NCBI GenBank assembly: GCA_023391335.1
Contig: JAEWBG010000101.1
Coordinates: 229,293 to 293,292 of the forward strand
Source of the DNA: Pseudomonadota bacterium
Lineage (GTDB): Bacteria > Pseudomonadota > Gammaproteobacteria > Steroidobacterales > Steroidobacteraceae
DNA length: 64,000 bases
Reading direction: 5' to 3'
This document shows, piece after piece, positions 54,009 to 61,734 of the stretch. Every line of letters starts with the position of its first letter. Positions within the stretch are counted from its first letter, which is position 1. The translations under genes and the position numbers were made by a program. Under the pieces are notes generated by a model that was given only the letters and a program-made list of their open reading frames with translations, was not told where the DNA came from and ran no database searches.

Positions 54009-55307
54009 ATGTCTGAGAACAAGTTCGAGCTGACCAATCTGGCCACAGGGAAAAAATCCACCGCGGAAATCAAGAGCGGCACGCTCGGTCCGGATGTTCT
54101 AAATATAGGTTCTTTAGCGCGCGATCACGGGATGTGGACCTTCGATCCCGGCTTCATGGTCACGGCGTCGTGCGAAAGCAAAATCACCTTTATTGACGGC
54201 GAGAAGGGGATTCTTCTTTATCGCGGCATACCGATCGAGCAACTCGCCGAAAAGAGCAACTTTCTTGAAGTCGCCTATTTGCTCATCAACGGCGAATTGC
54301 CGACCGACGAACAACTCAAAGAATTCACACACTCGATCCAGTACCACACGATGATCAATGAATCGCTGTTGCGATTCTTCAATGGATTCCAAGCGAACGC
54401 GCATCCGATGGCGATGCTCTCGGGTGTGGTGGCGTCGATGGCGGCGTTCTATCACGACTCAATGGATATCCATAATCCGCGCCATCGCGAGATTTTCGCA
54501 CATCGCATCGTTGCCAAGATTCCAACGATTGCAGCCGCCGCATATAAGCATGCGCTCGGTCAGCCGTTCATGTATCCGCGCAACGATTTGGATTACTGCT
54601 CGAACTTGCTCCACATGTTCTTCGCGGTTCCCTGCGAGCAGTACAACGTGGATCCGGTGCAGGCACAGGCACTTGACCTGTTGTTCATCTTGCATGCCGA
54701 TCACGAGCAAAACGCGAGTACCTCCACAGTGCGTTTAGCTGGAAGCACGGGTACTAATCCGTACGCGGCGATCTCATCGGGCATCAGTGCGCTGTGGGGT
54801 CCAGCACACGGCGGTGCGAATGAAGCCGTGCTCGCGATGTTGGAGCAGATCGGTACGGTGGAAAATGTGCCGAAGTATTTGGCTAAGGCGAAAGACAAGA
54901 ACGACAACTTCCGCCTGATGGGCTTCGGTCATCGCGTCTACAAGAACTTCGATCCGCGCGCCACGATCATTCGAGCCATGTGTCACAAGGTGTTGGCGAA
55001 GCTCGGCAAGTCTGACAATCCGTTGTTCGAACTTGCTTTGAAGCTCGAAGAGATCGCGCTCAAAGACGAATATTTCGTCGAGCGCAAGTTGTACCCGAAC
55101 GTCGATTTCTATTCCGGCATCATCTACAGCGCCATCGGCATTCCGCAGTCGATGTTCACAGTGATGTTTGCCATCGCACGTACCGTGGGCTGGGTGGCGC
55201 ACTGGCAGGAAATGATCTCGGATCCGACCATGAAGATCAGCCGCCCGCGTCAGCTCTACACTGGCCCCACGCAGCGCGACTACGTCGAAATGTCCAAGCG
55301 CGGTTGA
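54009..55307 (+). CDS. gltA: Citrate synthase
   Basis: I take the ATG at 54009 (MSENKFELTN) over the GTG at 53982. The 432-residue enzyme condenses acetyl-CoA and oxaloacetate in the TCA cycle. It has the catalytic histidines in HADHEQNAS, GPAHGGANEAVLAM and GFGHRVYKNFDPRA, and the catalytic Asp in NVDFYSGIIYSAIG. The length and the N-terminal extension (about 40 residues) fit the hexameric Gram-negative type that is inhibited by NADH. It is convergent, 6 nt from the next gene. Confidence 0.96.
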   Translation: MSENKFELTNLATGKKSTAEIKSGTLGPDVLNIGSLARDHGMWTFDPGFMVTASCESKITFIDGEKGILLYRGIPIEQLAEKSNFLEVAYLLINGELPTDEQLKEFTHSIQYHTMINESLLRFFNGFQANAHPMAMLSGVVASMAAFYHDSMDIHNPRHREIFAHRIVAKIPTIAAAAYKHALGQPFMYPRNDLDYCSNLLHMFFAVPCEQYNVDPVQAQALDLLFILHADHEQNASTSTVRLAGSTGTNPYAAISSGISALWGPAHGGANEAVLAMLEQIGTVENVPKYLAKAKDKNDNFRLMGFGHRVYKNFDPRATIIRAMCHKVLAKLGKSDNPLFELALKLEEIALKDEYFVERKLYPNVDFYSGIIYSAIGIPQSMFTVMFAIARTVGWVAHWQEMISDPTMKISRPRQLYTGPTQRDYVEMSKRG

Positions 55308-55313
55308 TCGCGC

Positions 55314-55952
55314 TCAATTCCAAGCGGCGCTGGATTCTTGCTCAGATTCGGCGAGCAAAGATTCCAGCTCGGCGCGATCGGCTCTACGCATCGGTTTGCC
55401 GTCGACTGGACTGGCCGGCGCTTGTCGAATGCCGTCTATGGGAAATACGACCGCATCGATTTGACGATTACCCGCGACGAACTGCACCACAGGGTAAGCG
55501 ACCAGCCGATTGGGTTCGTAGCGCAAGCGGCGTTCCGCAATGTGATGCGGAATCCCCTGCTCCATCAGGTGCAGCGCCACTGCTTCGGACCCTTCGGCGA
55601 AGATGTGGAGATTCACTTCCGAGTGCGCCGAGGCAGTGCCGCTCAATACCGGTCCGACTAGCCGCGGCTGGAAATTTTTTAACAGCTTCATCGCTTGCAA
55701 AGCAGTCTCCCGCAGTTGCGTGAGCGCCGAGGTGTGCTTGTGCGATTCGAAGAGACGATGATGTGCGGCAAGAGCCGCTTCGATTTCCGTGTTCTTCGGC
55801 AAGACGGCGATATCGGTCGCGCCCAGTCGTTCCGCCGCCTTGCGTTTCGCCAGCCCGAAATCGTCGATCCCTTGTTCCGCCATCAAGCGCGCAGCCTCTT
55901 GTGCCAACGCGCGACGTAGTTGTTCTGCTCTGGGGTTGGTTCGTTTGGTCAT
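55314..55952 (-). CDS. Conserved hypothetical protein downstream of gltA
   Basis: I start at the ATG 55952 (MTKRTNPRAEQL); four more codons are open upstream. The 212-residue protein has a helical N-half (QLRRALAQEAARLMAEQGID, FGLAKRKAAERLGA) and a C-half with LVGPVLSGTASAHSEVNLHI, NRQIDAVVFPIDG and APASPVDGKPMRRADRAELE. The GTA-S-HSEVNLHIF block faintly recalls nucleotidyltransferase folds, but key Asp residues are not obvious. It is a real conserved family of unknown function. It is 6 nt from the gltA stop and 23 nt from mrcA on the same strand. Confidence 0.78.
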   Translation of the reverse strand: MTKRTNPRAEQLRRALAQEAARLMAEQGIDDFGLAKRKAAERLGATDIAVLPKNTEIEAALAAHHRLFESHKHTSALTQLRETALQAMKLLKNFQPRLVGPVLSGTASAHSEVNLHIFAEGSEAVALHLMEQGIPHHIAERRLRYEPNRLVAYPVVQFVAGNRQIDAVVFPIDGIRQAPASPVDGKPMRRADRAELESLLAESEQESSAAWN

Positions 55953-55975
55953 AAAACGCTCCACGGGCTGTGACG

Positions 55976-58450
55976 CTAAAACAGGGATTCGTTGGTGTTC
56001 GGTTCCTCCGTCTGGGTGTCGTTGTTCGGGTTGACTGAATCGCTTTGCGGCTCCGGCGGCAAATGCCCAGCCATAAACGTTTCGAAAATCGCATTGGGTT
56101 CGCCTGGGCGTGCGGCCATTCCAGTGTCAGCGGAGATGCGCATCGACACGAGGCCCGGTGGCGGCACGCGCTTTTGTTCCGGGACATCCCGCAATGCTTC
56201 GCTCATGAAATAAATCCACATCGGTAGCGCGGTGCGACCGCCCTCTTCTCCAGGCCCAAGCGAACGCTCTTGATCGAATCCGATCCAAGCCGTTCCAACC
56301 AGCGAAGGCGTGAATCCGCAGAACCAAGCATCGCGCCGATCGTTTGTCGTACCCGTTTTGCCGGCAATGTCGTCGCGCTGCAATTGGCGAGCGCGAATCG
56401 CCGTGCCGCGCTTGATCACGTCGGCCATCATATCGGCCATCAGGTAGTCGTTTTGCGGCGAAATGACCTGCGGCGCCAGATCTTTTTCTTGCACGTAGGT
56501 CAGCCCGCCCCACTTGGATTCATCTGACCCTGGGGTGCGAATCGGTGCATCGCTCGCCGGATCGCCGTTTGCAGTTTGCAGTGTCGTCACGCATTCAGCA
56601 CACGCGAATTTGGGGTCTGCTTCAAATGTCGTTTGACCATCGGGCCCGATGATCCGCTGCAGGAAATAGGGCTCCACGCGGTAGCCGCCGTTCGCGAACA
56701 CCGAATAAGCGCTTGCCATCTGCAGTGGCGAGACTTGGGCCGTGCCTAGCGCCAGCGATAGATTTCTCGGCAACGTATCTTCGGCAAATCCAAATCGTGA
56801 GATGTACTGCGTTGCGTAAGCAGGGCCGAGTGCGTTCATCACGCGAATCGAGACCAGATTTCGGGACCGTACCAATGCCTCACGCAGCCGCATCGGTCCA
56901 CGGAATTCGCGCGAGCTGTTCTGCGGTCGCCAACTCGCTTCCAACGCGGGATCGTCAATGACGAGCGGCGCGTCATTCACGACACTTGCAGGAGTGAAAC
57001 CATTTTCCAGAGCAGCGGAATATAGAAAAGGTTTGAATGACGAGCCAGGTTGGCGCTTGGCCTGCACTGCTCGGTTGTAGTTGCTTGCGAAGTAATCGAA
57101 TCCTCCGGTGAGGGCCGCGATGGCACCGTCCTGAGGATCCATGGCCACAAATGCACCTTGCGCCTGTGGGACTTGCACCATGCGCCACTCGCCGCTTCGT
57201 TCCTGCGCAATATAGATGATGTCTCCGGGTGCAACTGCATCGGAGGCTTGCTGCAGCGGCGGTCCGACAGTCCCGTCCGCAAGGGGCGTTCGCGCCCAAC
57301 TCACCGCATTCCAATTCAAGCTGATGCGACCGCGTCCGCGCGCGTAAGCCACTGCGCTTTTGTCCGCGACCGACAGTACGATGGCAGGCTGCAATCCACC
57401 GCGTTCAGGAAGATCTTCGAGCGCCTGATTCCACTGCTTCTCTCCGGCACTCGCAACAGCCGGTGCAACACGGCTTGCGGGTCCTCGATAGCCATGTCGT
57501 TGGTCGTACTCGATGAGTGCGGCACGTGATGCTCGTACGGCAGCTTGCTGCAGCCGGCTATCAATCGTCGAGACCGCTTCAAAGCCGGCGGTGTATGCGT
57601 CGCTTCCGAGGCGCGAAAGCAGTTCGGCGCGTACCATCTCTGCGACGTACGGCGCCTCGACCTCAACCGCGGGGCCATGCAGGCGCGATTCGACCGGTGC
57701 GTTCACCGCAGCATCATGTTCTTGCTGAGTGATGAATTCTTTCTCGCGCATGCGCCGCAGTACGTAAGCGCGTCGTTGACGGGCAAACTCCGGATTCGCG
57801 ACTGGGTTGTCGCGCGAAGGCAAGCGAAACGTTCCCGCGATCAATGCAATTTCAGGTAACGACAGCTGATCGATCGGCTTGCCGAAATACACTTCCGCTG
57901 CAGCACCGATGCCATACGCGCGCTGGCCCAAGAACATCTTGTTCAAATAGAGCGCGAGGATTTCTTGCTTGGTGAGCTCGCGTTCAATGCGCAGGGCCAA
58001 AAAGATTTCTTGCAACTTACGCCGATAACTTTTTTCTGGACTCAAGAAGATGCCGCGGGTGAGCTGCATGGTGATCGTCCCGCCGCCTTGCGACTTATCG
58101 CCTGAGACTAGGTGATGGAGTGTGGCGCGGATCAACCCCGGGTAGTCGATGCCGTTGTGCTCGAAGAACCGATCATCCTCGGCCGCGAGCACGGCTTCGA
58201 CCATGCGCTTGGGAATCGCTTCGAACGCGAGCGGAATACGTCGTTGCTCGCCGAATTGGGCAATCAACTTGCCGTCACGGCTGTAGATCCTGAGCGGCAC
58301 CTGCAGCCGAATGTCTTTAATCGTACTGACATCGGGCAAGGAGGGTTGCAGGTACTGGTACGTGCCAAGAATGACCAGGACAAGCGCACCGAGGAGCGTG
58401 AGCAGGGCAGCAACAGTCAGGCGATAAGGAGCTGAAAGGTAACGTCGCAT
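55976..58450 (-). CDS. mrcA: Penicillin-binding protein 1A
   Basis: The 824-residue bifunctional peptidoglycan synthase has one N-terminal membrane anchor (about 12-32), a GT51 transglycosylase domain (EAVLAAEDDRFFEHNGIDYP, GGGTITMQLTRGIFLSPEKS, FLGQRAYGIGAAAEVYFGK), an OB-like insertion and a transpeptidase domain. The transpeptidase has the SxxK serine in QPGSSFKPFLYSAAL, SRN (VRSRNLVSIRV) and KTGTTNDRRDAWFCGF. The acidic C-terminal tail is rich in Asn/Glu (NPNNDTQTEEPNTN). Divergence from pilM is the common gammaproteobacterial arrangement. Confidence 0.96.
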   Translation of the reverse strand: MRRYLSAPYRLTVAALLTLLGALVLVILGTYQYLQPSLPDVSTIKDIRLQVPLRIYSRDGKLIAQFGEQRRIPLAFEAIPKRMVEAVLAAEDDRFFEHNGIDYPGLIRATLHHLVSGDKSQGGGTITMQLTRGIFLSPEKSYRRKLQEIFLALRIERELTKQEILALYLNKMFLGQRAYGIGAAAEVYFGKPIDQLSLPEIALIAGTFRLPSRDNPVANPEFARQRRAYVLRRMREKEFITQQEHDAAVNAPVESRLHGPAVEVEAPYVAEMVRAELLSRLGSDAYTAGFEAVSTIDSRLQQAAVRASRAALIEYDQRHGYRGPASRVAPAVASAGEKQWNQALEDLPERGGLQPAIVLSVADKSAVAYARGRGRISLNWNAVSWARTPLADGTVGPPLQQASDAVAPGDIIYIAQERSGEWRMVQVPQAQGAFVAMDPQDGAIAALTGGFDYFASNYNRAVQAKRQPGSSFKPFLYSAALENGFTPASVVNDAPLVIDDPALEASWRPQNSSREFRGPMRLREALVRSRNLVSIRVMNALGPAYATQYISRFGFAEDTLPRNLSLALGTAQVSPLQMASAYSVFANGGYRVEPYFLQRIIGPDGQTTFEADPKFACAECVTTLQTANGDPASDAPIRTPGSDESKWGGLTYVQEKDLAPQVISPQNDYLMADMMADVIKRGTAIRARQLQRDDIAGKTGTTNDRRDAWFCGFTPSLVGTAWIGFDQERSLGPGEEGGRTALPMWIYFMSEALRDVPEQKRVPPPGLVSMRISADTGMAARPGEPNAIFETFMAGHLPPEPQSDSVNPNNDTQTEEPNTNESLF

Positions 58451-58869
58451 GGTAGGAAGATGATCTAAGTCCTTGCTTTATAAAATAGCCGTGTGCAATA
58501 GTAGCCGCGAAATAGATGGCAAGTTGAACCGTCCGGCAAGGTCCAAAGCCGCGCATGACGCGGTTGCTAACGCAACAACGGGGTTGCCGGCGGACGATGA
58601 GAGCATTGGGCCGAAAGACCCGATCATCGTTCCGTTGCGATGCAGTTTCGACGTCAAAACACTTAAGAGACGGCCACTTAGCTGCCTGCGCTACGCGCTG
58701 AGCCCACAGAATGCAGGAAAAAACGCCGTTTTCTTGCGGGATTGTCGCGATGGTATTTCGTGAGCCTGCTCACATTCAACTTAACTCGCGCCTGTATATA
58801 GTTGCCGCCCGTGTTTCGTGTCCGATCTCCGATCGTCACCTAAGTGTCTGATCAAGAAAGGGAAGTAGC
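58451..58869. other. 419-nt divergent promoter region of mrcA and pilM
   Basis: This gap should hold promoters for both directions. Near its left end is TTGCTTTATAAAATAG. At 58518-58588 GGCAA and TTGCC bracket two small hairpins, CCGCG/CGCGG (58549-58563) and GTTGC/GCAAC (58563-58576), so a structured leader is possible if transcribed. The 96-codon frame inside (58473-58763) has no ribosome-binding site or family resemblance and I leave it out. Confidence 0.45.
58775..58802 (+). promoter_or_regulatory. Possible promoter for pilMNOPQ
   Basis: TTCAAC (58775-58780), a 16-nt spacer and TATAGT (58797-58802) lie 67 nt before the pilM start. The match is moderate (-35 4/6, -10 4/6 or better). Confidence 0.35.
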
Positions 58870-59931
58870 GTGCTTTTAACCGCCAAATCCCGACCGCTCC
58901 TGGGTCTGGACATCACCACCTCCTCCGTCAAGCTCATCGAATTGAGCATGAGCGGCGGCCAATACCGCGTGGAATCGTACGCCGCCGAAGCGACGCCACC
59001 GAACTCAATTAATGAGAAGGCTATCGTCGATGCCAATGCCGTCGGCGAGGCCATCAAACGTGCAGTCAAGCGCGCGGGTGCGCGTGCTAAAGAAGCTGCG
59101 GTGGCTATTAGCGGTGATGCTGCGATCACCAAAGTGATTCAGATGCCGCGGACCTTGAGCGAAAACGAGCTCGAAGGCCAAGTGGAATTGCAGGCCGATC
59201 AGTACATCCCCTTTCCGATGGAGGAAGTGAGCTTCGACTACGAAGTGATCGGCCCATCGGAGAAAGATCCCGACATGCTTGATGTGCTGCTTGTCGCGAC
59301 CCGATCGGAAAACGTTGAGCAGCGTGTTGCCGCGTGTGCTGCGGCGGGGCTCACCGCCCGGATCGTCGACGTTGAGGCATTCGCCCTAGAAAACGCTTGC
59401 CGCTTGTTGACTCATCAAATGCCCGATGGCGGCTTGGGGCGGGTCATCGCCGTGGTCGATTTCGGTGCCAGCAGTACAACGTTTAGCGTCCTGCGTGATC
59501 TGAAAGTGATCTACACGCGCGACTTCGCATTCGGTGGTCAGCAGCTCACCGAAGAGGTGATGCGTACTTACGGGTTGAGCATGGAAGAGGCGGGTCGTGC
59601 CAAGAAAGAAGGCGGTCTGCCCGGGAATTACGAAACCGAAGTTCTCGGTCCTTTCATCGACGACATGTGTCAGCAAGTGAGCCGCTCCTTGCAGTTCTTC
59701 CTTGCATCCGGAGCAGGTCGCGAGCAACCCGAGCAAATCCTGATCTGCGGTGGCTGCGCGAACATCGCCGGCGCTGCTGAGATGATCCAGAGCCGAGTCG
59801 GAATCGAGGCACAACGCGGCGATCCGCTCGGCCAAATGAAAGTGAGCCAAAAGGCCAAGGCACAGGCCGTGAAGAAAGACGCGACTGCGCTGCTTACCGC
59901 ATGCGGTCTAGCGTTACGGAGCTTCGACTAA
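58870..59931 (+). CDS. pilM: PilM, type IVa pilus assembly ATPase-fold protein
   Basis: The GTG at 58870 (GGGAAG upstream) begins LLTAKSRPLLGLDITTSSVK. The 353-residue cytoplasmic protein has the actin/FtsA-like fold with motifs GLDITTSSVKLIEL, NELEGQVELQADQYIPFPMEEV (split after QAD), VVDFGASSTTFSVL and LICGGCANIAGAAEMIQSRV. PilM binds ATP and the N-terminal tail of PilN, linking the alignment complex to the cytoplasm. The stop overlaps the pilN start by one base. Confidence 0.95.
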   Translation: MLLTAKSRPLLGLDITTSSVKLIELSMSGGQYRVESYAAEATPPNSINEKAIVDANAVGEAIKRAVKRAGARAKEAAVAISGDAAITKVIQMPRTLSENELEGQVELQADQYIPFPMEEVSFDYEVIGPSEKDPDMLDVLLVATRSENVEQRVAACAAAGLTARIVDVEAFALENACRLLTHQMPDGGLGRVIAVVDFGASSTTFSVLRDLKVIYTRDFAFGGQQLTEEVMRTYGLSMEEAGRAKKEGGLPGNYETEVLGPFIDDMCQQVSRSLQFFLASGAGREQPEQILICGGCANIAGAAEMIQSRVGIEAQRGDPLGQMKVSQKAKAQAVKKDATALLTACGLALRSFD

Positions 59932-60539
59932 TGCCACGCATTAACCTATTGCCTTGGCGCGAAGCCGAGCGCAAACGCAAACGGCAGGAATTCGGCGTCG
60001 GCGCAGTTGGTGCGCTGATTTTGGCCGGCGTGATTGCACTGGCGGTCAACTGGCAGATGAGCGCCGCTATCGATGCGCAGAACGATCGTAATCAATATCT
60101 AAAAAATCAGATTGCTGACCTCGACAAGCAAATTACCGAGATACTGGCGCTCGAGGAACAGAAGGAACGCCTAAAGGCTCGAATTCAAGTCATCGAGCAA
60201 CTCGAGCGCAGCCGGCCGGAAATCGTCCATGTGATGGATCAGATCGTTCGAACGATACCAGATGGCGTTTACCTGACGTCGGTGAAGCAAACCGATCGCA
60301 AGCTGCAAATCAAAGGTGTGGCCCAGTCGAGCACTCGAGTTGCCGCTTACATGCGCAACATCGATTCATCCGAGTGGCTGGCTGACCCATCGCTGGACAT
60401 TCTTGAAACAAAGGGCAGTACGGACGCTGGGTCTGAATTCACGTTGAATGCTGTTCAGGAAAATCCGCAGGTTGCTCAGTCTGCCGATTCTGGGCCTGCG
60501 GCAGGTCCCGCGCGCGCAGGCAGAGGAGCTGCTAAATGA
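59931..60539 (+). CDS. pilN: PilN, type IVa pilus alignment protein
   Basis: The ATG at 59931 begins MPRINLLPWREAERKRKRQE, the conserved PilM-binding tail (INLLPWR). The frame opens 30 nt earlier inside pilM. The 202-residue protein continues with one membrane helix (VGAVGALILAGVIALAVNW), a coiled-coil (about 45-90) and a ferredoxin-like periplasmic domain. A Gly/Ala-rich tail ends it. It pairs with PilO. Confidence 0.95.
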   Translation: MPRINLLPWREAERKRKRQEFGVGAVGALILAGVIALAVNWQMSAAIDAQNDRNQYLKNQIADLDKQITEILALEEQKERLKARIQVIEQLERSRPEIVHVMDQIVRTIPDGVYLTSVKQTDRKLQIKGVAQSSTRVAAYMRNIDSSEWLADPSLDILETKGSTDAGSEFTLNAVQENPQVAQSADSGPAAGPARAGRGAAK

Positions 60540-61180
60540 GCAACGTACTCGATCAAATTCGTGAGCTTGACCCGAACGATCCTGGCCGATGGCCCCTGAC
60601 ATTTCGCTTAGGCGCAATCGGAGTGATTTTTCTCGTCGCTGTGGTCCTCATGGCCTATTTCTTGGCCTGGAAACCGAAGAAGCCCGATTTAGATGCTGCG
60701 CGTGAGGAAGAGCAGCAACTACTGGGCACGCTGGAGCAGAAGGCACGGAAGGCTGCGAATCTAGATGCGTACAAGGCTCAGCTCGCTGAAATGGAGCAGT
60801 CTTTTGGCGCCATGCTACGCAAGCTCCCGAACAAGACTGAAGTGCCGAACTTGCTCACCGATATCTCTCAGCAGGGTTCAGGAGCTGGACTAGATCAGAA
60901 ATTGTTTCAGCCCAGCCAGCAGGTCAACAAGGACTTTTATGCTGAACTGCCGATCAAGATGCGTCTGACCGGTACCTACCATGCTATCGGGGCGTTCGTG
61001 AGCGGAATCGCCGCGCTTCCGCGTATCGTCACGCTTCATGACATCGAGATCACGCCAGTGTCGAAAGCAGCGGGCACGGATTTGTTGCAACTGGACGTGA
61101 CCGCGAAGACCTACCGATATCTTGATGAGGAAGAACAAGGCTCGCAGCAGCCGCAACGCGCGTCTCGTCCAAACGGCTAA
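60536..61180 (+). CDS. pilO: PilO, type IVa pilus alignment protein
   Basis: The 214-residue protein has a cytoplasmic tail (NVLDQIRELDPNDPGRWPLT), one membrane helix (LGAIGVIFLVAVVLMAYFLA), a coiled-coil (about 50-95) and a periplasmic domain with RKLPNKTEVPNLLTDISQQG and FYAELPIKMRLTGTYHAIGA. It overlaps the pilN stop by 4 nt (ATGA). PilO and PilN form the inner-membrane alignment heterodimer. Confidence 0.95.
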   Translation: MSNVLDQIRELDPNDPGRWPLTFRLGAIGVIFLVAVVLMAYFLAWKPKKPDLDAAREEEQQLLGTLEQKARKAANLDAYKAQLAEMEQSFGAMLRKLPNKTEVPNLLTDISQQGSGAGLDQKLFQPSQQVNKDFYAELPIKMRLTGTYHAIGAFVSGIAALPRIVTLHDIEITPVSKAAGTDLLQLDVTAKTYRYLDEEEQGSQQPQRASRPNG

Positions 61181-61202
61181 CGGCATTCGAGATCCCGCAA
61201 TT

Positions 61203-61715
61203 ATGAGTCACAGCACATCGAACCTCCTTTTACTCATGCTGGCGGTCGTTTCGCTCGTCGGATGCTCTACCCACATGGATGAGCTGGAACGCAAAGTCGC
61301 AGAGATTAAGAGCAGGCCAGGAGAGCGGATCGAACCCCTGCCGGAAATCAAACCCTACGAGGCGTACGTCTATGCTGACAGCAGCTTGCGCTCACCATTT
61401 ATTCCCAGCGCTCCCGCCAGGAACGATGTAGCAAGTGCAGTACGCCCCGACTCCAAGCGCGCACGCGAGTTCCTCGAACAATTCCCACTGGATACCATGA
61501 AGATGGTGGGCACACTGCAGTTGCAAGGCCGCAATTACGGGTTAGTGCAGGGCAAGGATGGCCTAGTTCATCGTGTGTTGCCTGGCAATTTCATCGGGCA
61601 AAACGATGGTCGAATCGTCGGTATAGCAAGCACCAAAATTTCAATAATCGAGATCGTCCCGGACGGTCTTGGCGGATACATCGAACGTCCAGCCGCACTG
61701 GCGTTGACTGAATGA
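61203..61715 (+). CDS. pilP: PilP, type IVa pilus lipoprotein
   Basis: I use the ATG at 61203, where a lipoprotein signal starts (LLLLMLAVVSLVGC, lipobox LVGC, about residue 21); the longer frame from 61122 lies on pilO. The 170-residue protein has ERIEPLPEIKPYEAYVYADS, LRSPFIPSAPA, LDTMKMVGTLQLQGRNYGLV and GNFIGQNDGRIVGI, all standard for PilP. It connects PilN/PilO to the PilQ secretin in the periplasm. pilQ starts 19 nt after its stop. Confidence 0.95.
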   Translation: MSHSTSNLLLLMLAVVSLVGCSTHMDELERKVAEIKSRPGERIEPLPEIKPYEAYVYADSSLRSPFIPSAPARNDVASAVRPDSKRAREFLEQFPLDTMKMVGTLQLQGRNYGLVQGKDGLVHRVLPGNFIGQNDGRIVGIASTKISIIEIVPDGLGGYIERPAALALTE

Positions 61716-61734
61716 TCCCAGGGAGAAACTCAGA

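Noticed and set aside
58473..58763. 96-codon frame in the mrcA-pilM gap
   Set aside because: No ribosome-binding site, no family resemblance, and it overlaps the region expected to hold the promoters.
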